A stretch of 64,000 nucleotides of DNA from Cognatishimia sp. F0-27 (lineage in GTDB: Bacteria > Pseudomonadota > Alphaproteobacteria > Rhodobacterales > Rhodobacteraceae): assembly GCF_020667845.1 (NCBI RefSeq), contig NZ_JAFMPQ010000010.1, forward strand, positions 1-64,000. Reading direction: 5' to 3'. Position numbers and translations under genes: made by a program. Positions within the stretch are counted from its first letter, which is position 1. Every line of letters begins with the position of its first letter. This document shows, piece by piece, positions 47,218-57,630 of the stretch. The notes beneath the pieces are model-generated. The model searched no databases. It was not told where the DNA came from and saw nothing but the letters and a program-made list of their open reading frames with translations.

Positions 47218-48717
47218 CTAGTGTCCTCCTTCAGAAGTCTGGTCCGCCGGGGCGGCGGCAAATTCGGTGCCCTTGGGCGCAAGCGCCAGCACGGTTTCAA
47301 GCACGACCCGCTCTGCGCCATCCTCCAGCGCGGCCGCCTCGGCGGCATCGCGCAGGGTCTTGGCCGCGGAAATGCGGGTCAGGATCGGGTGCGTTTCCAC
47401 GATGCGATCCAGCGCGGCCTGCGCATCCGGATCCCACGGGAAATCGCGGCGCAGCGGTGTGAGCGTGGCATCGGTCTTGTCCATCTCCGTGCCCAGCGGC
47501 AGGATGTGGAACAGCGCGTCGAACAGCCCGTTGCAGACTTCCTGCAAGAGATAGGTCGCGCCAGCATAGCCCATCATCGGCGTGCCGGTATGGCGTCGGA
47601 TCGCGGCCCCGGGAAAGCTCGCCGGGATGAATGCGGGCTGCGGCCCGAACCCGGCCTTGGTCTCCGCGAGATACATTTTCTCGTTGATCGACCCCATGAG
47701 GATCAGCGGACGCTTCTGGTGCACAAGCGCGCGCACTTCCTCATTGTTGGTCTTTGATCCCGCACAGCGCGCTACGGCAAAATCGCACGGGAACCCGAGA
47801 TCCCCTTCGAGGTAGCGGCGGATTCCGCGGGCATAGGTCTCGTTCGCCACGATCCCGAAAGACGCGGTGGCGAAGAAGTCCTGCGTCACCGACCGCCACA
47901 GATCCCAGACCGGTTTCAGCGTCGAATGCTTCTCGCGCTCGATGAACGGCTCCGAGTCGAGACCCGTCAGCTCGCCCAGTGTGCGCAGGAATTTCGTTGT
48001 GCTCTCCACGCCGATCGGCGCTTGCAGATAGGGCTTGCCGAGCACTTCGCACAATCCGCGACCGAATTCGCGATACATGCAGATATTGACATCGGCATTC
48101 ACGAGGTTGCGCATCTCGGCCAGATGCGCGCCCATCGGCATCACCATGTTGACCTCGACCCCCATGCCTTCGACCAGACGCCGGATCTCGGCCAGGTCCG
48201 ATGGCATGTTGAACGTGCCATACATCGGCCCGAGGATGTTGACGCGCGGGGCGGCGCCCTCTTCGCGCTTGGCCTCTTTGGGCATGCGCCCCTTGGTCAT
48301 GCCGAACTCGGTAAAGATCCAGGTCATCGCGCGGTCCGCGGCTTCCCACTGATCCTCGTCAATCGTGCGCGGCAGGAACCGCTGGATATTGGTGCCCATG
48401 GGCGTGACACCGCCGCCGATCATCTCGGCAATGGAGCCGGTGACCACAACAGCCGGGAGAGCTGGGTCGAGCACACCCCAGGCGCGTTTCATGGCGCCTT
48501 CGGTCCCCTCTCGACCCAGCTCCTCCTCACCGAGGCCCGTAACCACGATGGGGAGTTCATGCGGCGGGAGCGCATCGGTGTAATGCAACACCGATGTCAC
48601 TGGCAGGTTTTCACACCCAACCGGCCCGTCGATAACAACTTGCAGACCCTTGACGGCACAGAACGCATAGACTGCGCCCCAATAGCCACCGGCCCTGTCA
48701 TGATCCTGAATCAGCAT
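47218..48717 (-). CDS. bchZ: Chlorophyllide a reductase subunit Z
   Basis: BchZ and BchY form the NifDK-like catalytic part of chlorophyllide a reductase, which reduces ring B. The ATG at 48717 gives 499 residues starting [24 protein letters not shown]; the in-frame sequence upstream is the intergenic repeat. The conserved cysteine region [21 protein letters not shown] and [17 protein letters not shown] are intact. A 37-codon frame beginning in the phased repeat ends 7 bases into this gene. Confidence 0.96.
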   Translation of the reverse strand: MLIQDHDRAGGYWGAVYAFCAVKGLQVVIDGPVGCENLPVTSVLHYTDALPPHELPIVVTGLGEEELGREGTEGAMKRAWGVLDPALPAVVVTGSIAEMIGGGVTPMGTNIQRFLPRTIDEDQWEAADRAMTWIFTEFGMTKGRMPKEAKREEGAAPRVNILGPMYGTFNMPSDLAEIRRLVEGMGVEVNMVMPMGAHLAEMRNLVNADVNICMYREFGRGLCEVLGKPYLQAPIGVESTTKFLRTLGELTGLDSEPFIEREKHSTLKPVWDLWRSVTQDFFATASFGIVANETYARGIRRYLEGDLGFPCDFAVARCAGSKTNNEEVRALVHQKRPLILMGSINEKMYLAETKAGFGPQPAFIPASFPGAAIRRHTGTPMMGYAGATYLLQEVCNGLFDALFHILPLGTEMDKTDATLTPLRRDFPWDPDAQAALDRIVETHPILTRISAAKTLRDAAEAAALEDGAERVVLETVLALAPKGTEFAAAPADQTSEGGH

Positions 48718-48782
48718 GGCACTTGCCCTCCCCGCGCCGGAAACCCGCGCGTGTCGGCAGAGAAAACCGGAAGCGCACAGGT

Positions 48783-48824
48783 CATGCGCATGGTTTGTGC
48801 ATGCGATGTGCATGAATTGTGCAT
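48783..48824 (-). repeat. Phased 11-bp direct repeats (ATGCACA-NNN-C), array 2
   Basis: Between bchY and bchZ on the minus strand, three 11-bp ATGCACA-NNN-C units are followed by ATGCGCATG, as in the array after bchL. It begins 26 bases after the bchY stop. A 37-codon frame starting at its first ATG (48824 to 48711) begins [14 protein letters not shown], similar to the frame before bchM, and ends inside the bchZ start region. Confidence 0.8.
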
Positions 48825-48850
48825 GGCGTGTCTTGGCGCAAAACGGCGGC

Positions 48851-50458
48851 TCATATCATCTGCTCCGCCTTGGCTGCGCGCGCCTTCTTTTCGAGTTTTT
48901 TCTGATGCGCCGCCCGGAAATCCGGGCGCAGATTGGGGCTGCCTTCCCACACGCCGGCAGTGTCGCCACTGCCCACGCCCTCGAAGAAGGCCTTCATGCT
49001 GTCCATCCGCTCTTTGCCGGCGATGGCCGCATTGACCACCTCCGCGAGCGAGCCCGCGCCAGCCGGTCCCATCAGGGGCCGTGCCGAAATCAGATTGGTG
49101 TAGTAAAGCCCCGGAATCCCGAGCTCTTTTGCCTTCTGCACAACCGGTGTCGTGCCAATGGCAAGGTCGGGTCGAACGCCTTCCATCGCCGCGCAATCGT
49201 CCTCGAGCGACGCGCGGAACTGGACCTTGATGCCCTTGTCTTCGAGCCAAACGCGGTCGGGCTCCGACCATTCGGACCGCGCACAGGCTGTCCCGACGTA
49301 GCGCAGGTCCGCCCCGCTCTCCACGAGCAGCCGCGCGACCAGCAGTTCGCTGCCTTCATATCCGCTTAAGGTGATGGTGCCATTGATGGGTGCGCCCGCA
49401 AGAGCGCCCTCGATGGCCGGAAGAAACGCATTCTGCGCCGCCGCGATCTGCGCCGCTGGCACGTTATACGCCTCGCCGATGGCCTTGAGCCACGCGGCTG
49501 TTCCGTCGCGTCCGACAGGCGCGGAGCCGACAACCGTGCGGCCGGCGGCCTGAAAGGACCGCACAGCGGCGGTATAGAACGGGTGGATCGCCGCCACGAC
49601 CTGACTGTCGAGCGCGGCGTACAACTCGCGCCATTCGCGGCACGGCACAACCGGCCCCGCCGCCAATCCCATCGGTGCCAGCATTGCGCCAATCATCATC
49701 GGATCGGCGGGGAACATCTCGCCCAGAAGGCTCACCGTCGGACGGTCTGATTTGCCGCCCGTTGGCGCCGCGACCGGCCCCGCCTTGATCTCGGCGCGCG
49801 CATAATCGAGCATCGCGCCAGCAAGGATATCCTTGGCCTCCGCATGGGTCGGCACGCCAAAACCCGGAACGTCGATCCCGACAATCCGCACGCCGTTGAT
49901 CTCATCCGGCAAAAGCCGCAGCGGAACGCCGGAAGCCGTTGGAACACAGAGGTTTGTCACCACGATGGCGTCAAACCGGTCCGGGTCCGCCATCTCGTGC
50001 ACGGAGTCGCGAATGTCCTCGAAGAGCTTGCCCGTCACCAAGGTTTCGGAGTTGAACGGCACATACCCAACCGACCGCCGCGCGCCATAGAAATGGCTCA
50101 CGAAGGTCAACCCGTAGACGCAGCACGCGGAGCCCGAAAGCACCGTCGCCACCCGCTTCATCCGCAAGCCAACGCGCAACGACCCGAAGGCCGGGCACAT
50201 GCTTTGCGGCTTGTCATGCGGTCCTTGCGGATAATCCGCAGCATAGCGATCCAGAAGCTCGGTATTGCCTGCAAGCTCAGCGGCTTTTTTCATTTCGGAG
50301 CCCGAGTGACACCCAAGACCGTCCGAAGGAACACCGGCATCCCGAGACGGATCCCGAGGCGCGCCCCGGATCACATCCACCTCTGCCGTGTCGTCATATG
50401 TCTTTTCGTTGCTCAAGATCGCTTCTTCTCTGTCAAAGGGCACCAGTGGCGGGGACAT
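48851..50458 (-). CDS. bchY: Chlorophyllide a reductase subunit Y
   Basis: BchY is the second subunit of the chlorophyllide a reductase core. The frame from the ATG at 50458 encodes 535 residues; a TTG 14 codons later (before [21 protein letters not shown] upstream) is a possible alternative because the N-terminus is poorly conserved. Cluster-ligand regions are [34 protein letters not shown] and [17 protein letters not shown]. It lies 24 bp after bchX. Confidence 0.95.
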   Translation of the reverse strand: MSPPLVPFDREEAILSNEKTYDDTAEVDVIRGAPRDPSRDAGVPSDGLGCHSGSEMKKAAELAGNTELLDRYAADYPQGPHDKPQSMCPAFGSLRVGLRMKRVATVLSGSACCVYGLTFVSHFYGARRSVGYVPFNSETLVTGKLFEDIRDSVHEMADPDRFDAIVVTNLCVPTASGVPLRLLPDEINGVRIVGIDVPGFGVPTHAEAKDILAGAMLDYARAEIKAGPVAAPTGGKSDRPTVSLLGEMFPADPMMIGAMLAPMGLAAGPVVPCREWRELYAALDSQVVAAIHPFYTAAVRSFQAAGRTVVGSAPVGRDGTAAWLKAIGEAYNVPAAQIAAAQNAFLPAIEGALAGAPINGTITLSGYEGSELLVARLLVESGADLRYVGTACARSEWSEPDRVWLEDKGIKVQFRASLEDDCAAMEGVRPDLAIGTTPVVQKAKELGIPGLYYTNLISARPLMGPAGAGSLAEVVNAAIAGKERMDSMKAFFEGVGSGDTAGVWEGSPNLRPDFRAAHQKKLEKKARAAKAEQMI

Positions 50459-50482
50459 CGGGTCCCCGTTCCGGCAATCACG

Positions 50483-51484
50483 TCACGCGTCGTCGTAGAT
50501 CACCTCGAGGGAAACCTGTGGCACCGCATCCGGTCCGCGCATGTCTTCATCCGTGGCCGGCTCAAGCACAAAGCCCGCGCCGGTTTCCGAACCGTCGAAC
50601 AGCTCCAGCAACCCATCCTGGCTCAGCGCGGTGGGCCGCATCGGCGGGGCCACGGCAACATGGTCGCCCAGCGCGGCAAAGAGCGCGCCCCACTGGCTCT
50701 GACTGGTGCCAACTATCTGATAATTCGCGGATTTCTTGCGCAGATCGTCATCCTGCGGAATGCTCGCAAGCACCGGAATGTCGACCGCCTTGGCAAAGGC
50801 CTGCGCCTCGCCCGAGCCGTCATCCTTGTTGATCACAAGGCCCGCCACGCCGACATTGCCGCCGAGTTTGCGGAAATACTCCACCGCCGAACACACGTTG
50901 TTCGCCACGTAGAGCGACTGCAGATCGTTGGACGCCACAAGGATCACCTTCTGCGCCATGTCGCGGGCAATCGGCAGGCCGAATCCGCCGCAGACCACGT
51001 CACCGAGGAAATCCAGCAGGACGTAGTCGAAATCCCAATCATGGAACCCGAGCTTTTCAAGCAGTTCGAACCCGTGGATGATGCCGCGCCCGCCGCATCC
51101 GCGACCGACCTCCGGACCACCAAGCTCCATCGCGAAAACGCCACCGCGCTTGAAGCAGACATCGCCGATCTTGACCTCTTCACCGGCCAGCTTCTTGCGG
51201 GTCGACGTCTCGATGATCGTCGGGCAGGCCTTGCCGCCAAAGAGCAAAGAGGTGGTATCGGATTTCGGGTCGCAGCCAATGAGCAGCACGCGCTTGCCCT
51301 GCTCGGCCATCATGTGGCTGAGATTGGCCAGCGTGAACGACTTGCCGATCCCGCCCTTGCCGTAGATCGCGATGATCTGGGTTTTGGAGGTCGGCTCGCC
51401 TTGCGGCACTTCGAGCGTCGGCTCGGAGGCTTCTTCGGAAAGGCGCTTGTCATACCCCTTCAGATCAGGAATTTCGTCCTTCAT
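50483..51484 (-). CDS. bchX: Chlorophyllide a reductase iron protein BchX
   Basis: BchX is the NifH-like ATPase that reduces BchYZ. The ATG at 51484 (ATGA overlap with bchC) gives 333 residues. The P-loop is [10 protein letters not shown] (42-49 as Walker A), and the two [4Fe-4S] cysteines are C130 (GRGCGGRG) and C165 (GDVVCGGF). Phe instead of Thr after the P-loop serine is normal for BchX and separates it from BchL. Confidence 0.97.
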   Translation of the reverse strand: MKDEIPDLKGYDKRLSEEASEPTLEVPQGEPTSKTQIIAIYGKGGIGKSFTLANLSHMMAEQGKRVLLIGCDPKSDTTSLLFGGKACPTIIETSTRKKLAGEEVKIGDVCFKRGGVFAMELGGPEVGRGCGGRGIIHGFELLEKLGFHDWDFDYVLLDFLGDVVCGGFGLPIARDMAQKVILVASNDLQSLYVANNVCSAVEYFRKLGGNVGVAGLVINKDDGSGEAQAFAKAVDIPVLASIPQDDDLRKKSANYQIVGTSQSQWGALFAALGDHVAVAPPMRPTALSQDGLLELFDGSETGAGFVLEPATDEDMRGPDAVPQVSLEVIYDDA

Positions 51485-52422
51485 GCGGCTTGCTCCCAAT
51501 CTAGGATCATCTTGAGACATCCCGGGTCTTCGAAGGCCGTGCGATACGCTGCGGCGGCATTCTTGACCGGGCTTGTATGTGTAATCAGTCCGTCGAGGCT
51601 CAGCGCTCCGGATTCGACCAGCGACCGGGTCGCCGTCAGGTCATCGCGCGCCCATTCGGCGGCCACGCGGAACCGGGCTTCCTTCATGAAAGCCGGCGGA
51701 AAGGCAAATTGCAGCGGCTGGGTGTAGAAGCCCGCCAGAACAATCTCGCCGCCCTTGGCGATGCGCGACACCAGATCATTCAGCAGATCGCCGCGCCCGG
51801 ACGCATCGTAGATCGCGCCATAGTCCCGGCGCTCATCGGCATCGGGATGCAGAACTTCATAACCCTCTGCGCCGCTCATGCGCAGCGGGTCGACCTCCCA
51901 GACCGTCGGCGCAGGCGCGCCAGCGGCCAAGGTCAAACGGGCAAGCAACCGTCCAAGAACGCCGTGGCCGACAATCAGATCGGGCAGCGCCTTGTCGAGA
52001 CCGGCCATGGAATGCCGGGCCGTTGCGGCCAGCGCCAGCAAGGCTGCCTGCGCGCCGTGGCCGCCATCGATTCGCGTGACGCGGGCGGCATCGGTGACAA
52101 CGCGCCGTGCGGCACCCCCGAAAAGACCAAAGGCGCCATCATAGCAATTGGCGCCTGGAACGAACACGTGCTCGCCGGTCTTGTAGCCACTGTCGCGACC
52201 TGCTTCGACCACAACGCCTGCGGCTTCGTAACCCGGAACAAGCGGATATCCCATGCCGGGAAATGGCGGCATCTCACCGGACCAAAAGAGTTTTTCCGTC
52301 CCGGTAGAGATCCCGGAATGGTGAATGTCGACGATGAGGTCAGCATGACCCGGCTCTGTGAGTTTCACCTCTTCGACGGACAGGGACTTCGGTCCATTCA
52401 GAACGATGGCGGTTGTTTGCAT
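51481..52422 (-). CDS. bchC: Bacteriochlorophyllide a dehydrogenase (3-hydroxyethyl)
   Basis: BchC oxidises the 3-hydroxyethyl group made by BchF to acetyl. The 313-residue protein belongs to the medium-chain dehydrogenase family ([33 protein letters not shown]; nucleotide fold around [16 protein letters not shown]). AGGGAGG precedes the ATG. It starts the bchCXYZ-puf unit behind two tandem PpsR boxes. Confidence 0.95.
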   Translation of the reverse strand: MQTTAIVLNGPKSLSVEEVKLTEPGHADLIVDIHHSGISTGTEKLFWSGEMPPFPGMGYPLVPGYEAAGVVVEAGRDSGYKTGEHVFVPGANCYDGAFGLFGGAARRVVTDAARVTRIDGGHGAQAALLALAATARHSMAGLDKALPDLIVGHGVLGRLLARLTLAAGAPAPTVWEVDPLRMSGAEGYEVLHPDADERRDYGAIYDASGRGDLLNDLVSRIAKGGEIVLAGFYTQPLQFAFPPAFMKEARFRVAAEWARDDLTATRSLVESGALSLDGLITHTSPVKNAAAAYRTAFEDPGCLKMILDWEQAA

Positions 52423-52485
52423 GGATCATCCTCCCTGGACGTGATGGCCGAACGATTCTGTAAGGCGCATGGGTTCCTGTTCATG

Positions 52486-52529
52486 TGTAAGTTTAACCTT
52501 ACAGCTTATAGTGTCAATCATAATAGACA
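52486..52529. promoter_or_regulatory. Tandem PpsR/CrtJ boxes of the bchC promoter
   Basis: Two exact TGT-N12-ACA palindromes, at 52486-52503 and 52512-52529, lie 8 bp apart and about 64-107 bp upstream of bchC, within the gap after crtF. This paired arrangement is the classical bchC operator of Rhodobacter. Confidence 0.92.
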
Positions 52530-52569
52530 CTCTTGCGACCATAGAATTTGACCCGGGCTACCGCGCCGA

Positions 52570-53712
52570 TCATCGCGCGGGCTTGGTCGCCATCACGACA
52601 GAGGTGATGAAGGGCCTGCGGGAGCGGGGTGTCTTGATCTCGGAGAAGCCGATTTCTGACATTAAATCAGCGACTTCGCGCTGGCTCCGAACCGTGCCTG
52701 TCCGCATCGCCATGCAATAGAACGCAAAATAGACATCGCCCGCGCGATCCGGCTCTGTGCCGCCAGACATCGGTTCTGACACCACGAGCCGGCCACCCGG
52801 TGGCAAGGTGTCAAAAACGCCGGACAGCAAGGCCCTGACCGTGTCGTCCTCGTGGTCGTAAAGAACCCGGATCAGCGATATCGCATCGACACCCTTTGGC
52901 AGCGGATCGTCCCGGAAAGACCCCGGGACAAAGCGGATCCGCGCGCCGACATCCGACTTTTCGAGCCGTGCGCGGGCCGCACCTTCAACCGCAGGCAGGT
53001 CAAAAAGGGTGACCTGCAAGCCCGGGGTCGCGCGTGCGGCGGCTTCGGCAAAAGCGCCTGAACCGCCCCCGACATCGAGAAGATGCGAGGCACCGGCAAA
53101 CGAGACCGCTTGCAACGTATCCTCGGCGACAAGACCTTGGCTCTGAGCCATCAGGTCGGAATAGGTCCGGGTCGTGGACGGGTCGGTCGCGCCCCCCGCG
53201 CCAAAGACATAGGGCCAGAAATCTGCAAGCTCGGTCTGGGTTTCCCCGCGCAAGAAGGCCAGGGGATCGCTGAGATCCCGATACAGCACATCATGGTGTC
53301 GGATCATCTGCTCCAGACCGGGAACACCGAGCAACGCGGCACCGCGCGTGGTCAGACCGTAGCGATCGCCGGAGCGCCGAAACAACCCGAGCGCCGTGGA
53401 CGCCTGCGCCAGCCGCGCCATGCGGGCCGGTGGGACGCCCGTGCCTTCGGCAAGCGCGGAAACCGCAAGCGGGCCATCGAGCAAACGGTGCAACAAACGC
53501 AACTCCACCACTGCATAAAGAACCTGCGACGCCACGAAGCCCTGCACGAGATCAAAGAGCGCATCCCCTTCCTTCCGGGCGATGCGGCGGAGGATCGGCA
53601 TGCGCGCGGACCAGCTCTGAAACCGCGGCGATGCCGCAATCCGCGCCAATCGCGTGCGCAGCCCGATACGGCCGGAGCGCGGCAGATCCCCGGTGTCACG
53701 CGCCAGAGTCAT
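52570..53712 (-). CDS. crtF: Demethylspheroidene (hydroxyneurosporene) O-methyltransferase
   Basis: CrtF methylates the C1 hydroxyl of acyclic carotenoids with S-adenosylmethionine. The 380-residue protein has an N-terminal dimerisation winged-helix region (about 50-150) and a methyltransferase fold with the SAM loop LLDVGGGSGAFAEAAARA; further motifs are LFDLPAVE and ISLIRVLYDHEDD. It starts 3 bp after the crtE stop and probably depends on translational coupling, since its Shine-Dalgarno sequence is weak. Confidence 0.94.
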   Translation of the reverse strand: MTLARDTGDLPRSGRIGLRTRLARIAASPRFQSWSARMPILRRIARKEGDALFDLVQGFVASQVLYAVVELRLLHRLLDGPLAVSALAEGTGVPPARMARLAQASTALGLFRRSGDRYGLTTRGAALLGVPGLEQMIRHHDVLYRDLSDPLAFLRGETQTELADFWPYVFGAGGATDPSTTRTYSDLMAQSQGLVAEDTLQAVSFAGASHLLDVGGGSGAFAEAAARATPGLQVTLFDLPAVEGAARARLEKSDVGARIRFVPGSFRDDPLPKGVDAISLIRVLYDHEDDTVRALLSGVFDTLPPGGRLVVSEPMSGGTEPDRAGDVYFAFYCMAMRTGTVRSQREVADLMSEIGFSEIKTPRSRRPFITSVVMATKPAR

Positions 53713-53715
53713 GCT

Positions 53716-54585
53716 TCAGGCTCGCGTCTTCAACGCGGCGTCAGGCATGATCCGTTTTGCGGTCATGGTCACCATCTGGGCAAGCTGCGCTTCGCCCGGA
53801 CAGGCCGGGATGGAGGCAATCGCGCCGGACAGGATTGCCCTGAGACGCTCGACCGCGCCATCAAGCCCAAGTTCGGCCACGGCGTTGGGTCGACCATGCA
53901 GATCGTCCTGCCCCACCGGCTTGCCAAGTTCCTTTTCATCACACACCGCGTCCCGCAGGTCGTCGGCAACTTGAAACGCCTCGCCGATCCGGGCACCCAG
54001 CTCATACCAGGGTTCGGCATCCTGACCGGCGGCAACGGCCCCCATCTGAGTTGCCGCGATGAAAAGCGCGCCTGTCTTGGAGCGGTGATACGCAGAAAGG
54101 TCGATGATTTCTTCGCTCTCCCATCCCTGCCCGGCGCAGATACCATGCGGCATGCCCGATTGACGCGAGAGCAACCCGACCAGCGCCAGCGCCCGGTCCG
54201 GGGTGTCGAGTCCCGCTTTGCTCAGGATGGCAAAACACTGGATGATGAGCGCATCACCTGTCAGAACAGCGAGCGGTTCCGAATAGGCGCGATGCACGGA
54301 GGGCTTGCCCCGGCGCAGTTCGGCATCGTCAAACATCGGAAGGTCATCGTGAACGAGGCTCGCACAATGCATGATTTCGAGCGCCGCGGCGGCGGCATCG
54401 GTGAGCTGTGGGTTGTCGTCGCCGCAAGCCAGCGCAACCGACATCAGGATCGTCGGGCGGATCCGCGCGCCCCCCGGTGTGCAGGCGTAGTGCAAGGCAC
54501 CAGAGAGCCGACCCGGGGCGGGACCATCCTGTCCGGTCCTGATTGCTGCTTCCATCGCCGCATCAATCCGTGCGTGCAAACCCAT
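53716..54585 (-). CDS. crtE: Geranylgeranyl diphosphate synthase
   Basis: CrtE makes C20 geranylgeranyl diphosphate for carotenoids and the bacteriochlorophyll tail. The 289-residue protein has both aspartate-rich Mg-binding motifs: DDLPMFDD (80-87) and DDLRD (208-212). AGGAGG precedes the ATG at 54585. It is the first gene of the crtEF-(bchCXYZ-puf) unit and is divergent from crtD across a promoter with two PpsR boxes. Confidence 0.96.
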   Translation of the reverse strand: MGLHARIDAAMEAAIRTGQDGPAPGRLSGALHYACTPGGARIRPTILMSVALACGDDNPQLTDAAAAALEIMHCASLVHDDLPMFDDAELRRGKPSVHRAYSEPLAVLTGDALIIQCFAILSKAGLDTPDRALALVGLLSRQSGMPHGICAGQGWESEEIIDLSAYHRSKTGALFIAATQMGAVAAGQDAEPWYELGARIGEAFQVADDLRDAVCDEKELGKPVGQDDLHGRPNAVAELGLDGAVERLRAILSGAIASIPACPGEAQLAQMVTMTAKRIMPDAALKTRA

Positions 54586-54611
54586 CCAAGCCTCCTGACC
54601 GCGACGCGGAC

Positions 54612-54653
54612 TGTAACATTATTTGGACATCAAAGTGTAAATCATACTGGACA
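54612..54653. promoter_or_regulatory. Tandem PpsR/CrtJ boxes between crtE and crtD
   Basis: Exact TGT-N12-ACA sites at 54612-54629 and 54636-54653, 6 bp apart, occupy the centre of the 97-bp divergent promoter and can serve both genes. Confidence 0.9.
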
Positions 54654-54682
54654 GTCAGGGGTTCCGAGTCAACTATCAGACA

Positions 54683-56284
54683 ATGAAAAATGCAGCCTCC
54701 TCCTTGCTTGCGACGGATTCGAAAGCGTCTGTTGTTGTTGTCGGCGCCGGGATCGGTGGGCTTTGCGCGGCTTTGCCTCTCGCACATCAGGGATTTGCGG
54801 TCACCGTGATCGAGCGCGCCGACACGCCCGGCGGCAAGATGCGGCAACTTCCCAGCGCCGCAGGCCCGGTCGACGCCGGACCGACAGTGCTTACGATGCG
54901 GCCGGTGTTCGAGGCGCTTTTCGCCTCCGTTGGCGAGAGGCTTGAAGATCATGTGACACTACACCGGCAAGACGTGCTGGCACGTCATTGGTGGCCCGGA
55001 TCCGGACCTCTGGACCTGTATTCCGACCGCGATGCAAGCGCCCGCGCGATCGAGGCCTTTGCGGGCAAGACCAGCAGGACGGAATTCGAAGCCTTCTGTG
55101 ACCGGACCGAGCAGCTTTGGGACGCGTTCCGCGAACCGATGATGGAAGCGCCGGAACCCAATGTGTCCATGCTGACCCGCAAAGTCCTGTCGAAACGCGG
55201 ACTGATGCGGGCCATGGCCCCGCTCTCGACCCTCGCAGGGCTGCTCGATCGCAGCTTCTCCGACCCCCGCCTGCGTCAGCTCTTTGGCCGCTACGCCACA
55301 TATGTCGGCGGCTCGCCATATCGCGCGCCGGCCATCCTGTCGCTGATCTGGCAAGCCGAAGAGGCCGGTGTCTGGGTGGTTGATGGCGGAATGCACGCTT
55401 TGGCCAAGGCCATTGCCGCGCTCATCGTCAAACGCGGCGGGACCTTCCGGTTTGGCCAATCCGTGCGATCCATCGACACCAACGGCAAACGCGTGACCGG
55501 CGTCACCCTCGACAGCGGCGAAGCGCTGGCCGCAACCGGGGTGGTTTTCAATGGCGATCCAAGGGCGCTCTCCACCGGGATGCTTGGCCCCGCGGTCAGT
55601 GATGTGGCGGTTGCCGCGCGCAAACACCCGCGCAGCCTGTCAGCGCAGGTCTGGGCCTTTGCCGCCCGCGCAGATGGGCCGGCGCTTGCCCATCACAACG
55701 TCTTTTTCTGCGCCGATCCCAAGGCGGAATTCAAATCGTTGCTCTGGGGTCGCGCGCCCGCCGACACAACGCTCTACATCTGCGCGGAGGACCGCGGGCT
55801 GCCGCGCCCGCCGCCAGAGCTGGAGCGCTTCGAGATCATCTTGAACGCAGCTCCCCTCACACAGGCGCGCAGCACAGAACAGGAGTTCGACACATGTCAT
55901 CAACGGACCTTCCGAACGTTGAAACGTTTCGGTCTGAGCTTCTCACCGGAACCGGACGCAGCTGCGCTGACGACACCGCAAAAATTCGACGCGCTCTTTC
56001 CGGGCAGCGCCGGGTCACTCTACGGGCAGAGCCCGCACGGGATGTTTGCAGCGCTCGAACGTCCCCGGGCCCGGACGAAGATCCCGGGGCTCTGGTTGGC
56101 GGGCGGGGGATGTCATCCGGGAGCGGGGGTGCCGATGGCGGCGCTCTCCGGCCGGCACGCGGCAGAGGCGATCTTGATGGACCCAACTTTAACCTGGAGG
56201 TTCCGCAGAACGGCTATGCCTGGTGGTATGTCGATGCCATCTCGGATTGTGGAACGCGTGCTCTCTCGGTCATCGCGTTCATAG
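54683..56284 (+). CDS. crtD: Methoxyneurosporene dehydrogenase
   Basis: CrtD introduces the C3,4 double bond in the spheroidene pathway. The 533-residue flavoprotein of the phytoene desaturase family starts with a dinucleotide-binding motif (VVVVGAGIGGLCAALPLA, 17-34) and ends with the conserved GGGCHPGAGVPMAALSGRHAAEAI. After about residue 500 the family resemblance ends, and the last 34 residues are read from DNA that also encodes the start of crtC in another frame. No Shine-Dalgarno sequence is visible at the ATG. Divergent from crtE. Confidence 0.93.
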   Translation: MKNAASSLLATDSKASVVVVGAGIGGLCAALPLAHQGFAVTVIERADTPGGKMRQLPSAAGPVDAGPTVLTMRPVFEALFASVGERLEDHVTLHRQDVLARHWWPGSGPLDLYSDRDASARAIEAFAGKTSRTEFEAFCDRTEQLWDAFREPMMEAPEPNVSMLTRKVLSKRGLMRAMAPLSTLAGLLDRSFSDPRLRQLFGRYATYVGGSPYRAPAILSLIWQAEEAGVWVVDGGMHALAKAIAALIVKRGGTFRFGQSVRSIDTNGKRVTGVTLDSGEALAATGVVFNGDPRALSTGMLGPAVSDVAVAARKHPRSLSAQVWAFAARADGPALAHHNVFFCADPKAEFKSLLWGRAPADTTLYICAEDRGLPRPPPELERFEIILNAAPLTQARSTEQEFDTCHQRTFRTLKRFGLSFSPEPDAAALTTPQKFDALFPGSAGSLYGQSPHGMFAALERPRARTKIPGLWLAGGGCHPGAGVPMAALSGRHAAEAILMDPTLTWRFRRTAMPGGMSMPSRIVERVLSRSSRS

Positions 56285-57114
56285 GGTCGGTTTTTTCGCC
56301 GTGGTATGCGTGGTCGGGCCGGAAGGATCCGCATAACAATGTCTGCATCAACGTGGCCACCTATGGTCCGGGCGGACGGTTCACCATGACGGATCGGGGC
56401 CGCGCGGCCCTGCGGCAGAGCCCGCGTCAGTTTACGGTGGGTCCGTCTTCCCTGCGCTGGGACCGGGGCACGCTTGTGATCGACATCAACGAGATTTCCT
56501 CCCTGCCCCTGGTCAGTCGCGTGCGGGGCCAGATCAGGGTATCGCCCAGCGCGATCACGTCCGTTGAGCTGCCGCTGACGCCGGACGGCACACATGTCTG
56601 GCGCCCATTCGCGCCAAGCGCCGAGGTCACCTGTGATCTCGAAGCAAATGGCTGGCAATGGGCAGGCCACGGATATTTCGATGCCAATTTCGGGACGCGA
56701 GCGCTTGAACAGGATTTCAGGGATTGGACATGGGGGCGGTTCCCGACCAAGGATGGCGCCACCTGTTTTTACGACGCCAAGCGCCGCGACGGATCCGATC
56801 TCGCAGCCGGGTTCCACTTCACGGCGGATGGCCGCGCCGAGGAAATCGCGCTGCCGCCAAAACACCGGTTCCGCCGGTCGCTCTGGGCGGTGCGGCGGGA
56901 AACCCGAGGCGATCCCGACACCAAGCCGCGGCAAGTGCTGAACATGCTGGACGCCCCGTTCTATTCGCGCTCCGCCGTGGAGACCGTCATCGACGGCGAG
57001 AGAACCGTGGGCGTGCATGAGGCGCTCGACCTGCGCCGCTTCCGCTCGCCCCTGATCAAGCCGATGCTTGCGGTGCGCGTGCCCCGCCGCGCCGGGTGGT
57101 CTTTCGGGATCTGA
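56110..57114 (+). CDS. crtC: Carotenoid 1,2-hydratase (hydroxyneurosporene synthase)
   Basis: CrtC hydrates neurosporene/lycopene-type carotenoids at C1,2. I take the ATG at 56110, inside crtD, because it is the only start in frame before the conserved block VPQNGYAWWYVDAISDCGTRALSVIAFIGSVFSPWYAWSGRKDP; it gives 334 residues. This makes a 175-bp overlap with crtD in a different frame. Other conserved segments are TWGRFPTKDGATCFYDAKRRDGS and the C-terminal region. If the start were later, the first conserved block would be lost. The gene is convergent with tspO. Confidence 0.88.
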   Translation: MSSGSGGADGGALRPARGRGDLDGPNFNLEVPQNGYAWWYVDAISDCGTRALSVIAFIGSVFSPWYAWSGRKDPHNNVCINVATYGPGGRFTMTDRGRAALRQSPRQFTVGPSSLRWDRGTLVIDINEISSLPLVSRVRGQIRVSPSAITSVELPLTPDGTHVWRPFAPSAEVTCDLEANGWQWAGHGYFDANFGTRALEQDFRDWTWGRFPTKDGATCFYDAKRRDGSDLAAGFHFTADGRAEEIALPPKHRFRRSLWAVRRETRGDPDTKPRQVLNMLDAPFYSRSAVETVIDGERTVGVHEALDLRRFRSPLIKPMLAVRVPRRAGWSFGI

Positions 57115-57165
57115 GCCGGGGGACCACGGAGTCCCGCAGACCAAGCCCGAAGGATCAGTCGCGGC

Positions 57166-57624
57166 TCATGCCTCAGACGGGTTGCGCATGATGACGCTCG
57201 CGTTGAGCGCCCCCGCGATGCTCACCCAGACAAGATAGGGCAGGAACAACGCCCCGGAGATCCAGTCGACCTGCCAGAACACCACAACCGATACCGCCAC
57301 GGACACCCACAGACAGGCCAGCACGATCATGCCCAGCTTGAGCTTTTGCAGTCCGAAAAAAACCGGTGTCCACAGACCGTTGAGCGCGATCTGTAGCGCC
57401 CACATCGCCATGGCGATGGCGTTATCGTCGGACAGCGCAAGCCGAGCGCCCGCGGTGGCCATACAAATGTAAAGCGTGGTCCACGTGACGGGAAAAACCC
57501 AATCGGGCGGCGTCCATGGCGGTTTGTTCAGAGACCGATACCACGAGCCCGGCGGAAACAGCCCGCCGGTTGAGCCCGCAGCCATGCAGGCGGCCAGAAA
57601 AATCGCAAAGAGAAGCCAGAACAT
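57166..57624 (-). CDS. tspO: Tryptophan-rich sensory protein TspO (CrtK)
   Basis: TspO is an outer-membrane porphyrin-binding protein that, in Rhodobacter sphaeroides, dampens photosynthesis gene expression in oxygen. The ATG at 57624 (AGGTGG upstream) gives 152 residues with five membrane helices and the family signature WYRSLNKPPWTPPDWVFPVTWT plus WALQIALNGLWTPVFFG. It follows crtB closely in the crtI-crtB-tspO unit, the usual place of crtK. Confidence 0.94.
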   Translation of the reverse strand: MFWLLFAIFLAACMAAGSTGGLFPPGSWYRSLNKPPWTPPDWVFPVTWTTLYICMATAGARLALSDDNAIAMAMWALQIALNGLWTPVFFGLQKLKLGMIVLACLWVSVAVSVVVFWQVDWISGALFLPYLVWVSIAGALNASVIMRNPSEA

Positions 57625-57630
57625 GACCAC

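Noticed and set aside
54683-56284. crtD as a frameshifted pseudogene because of its odd C-terminus
   Set aside because: All conserved CrtD segments up to the final GRHAAEAI motif are in one frame; only a non-conserved tail overlaps crtC.
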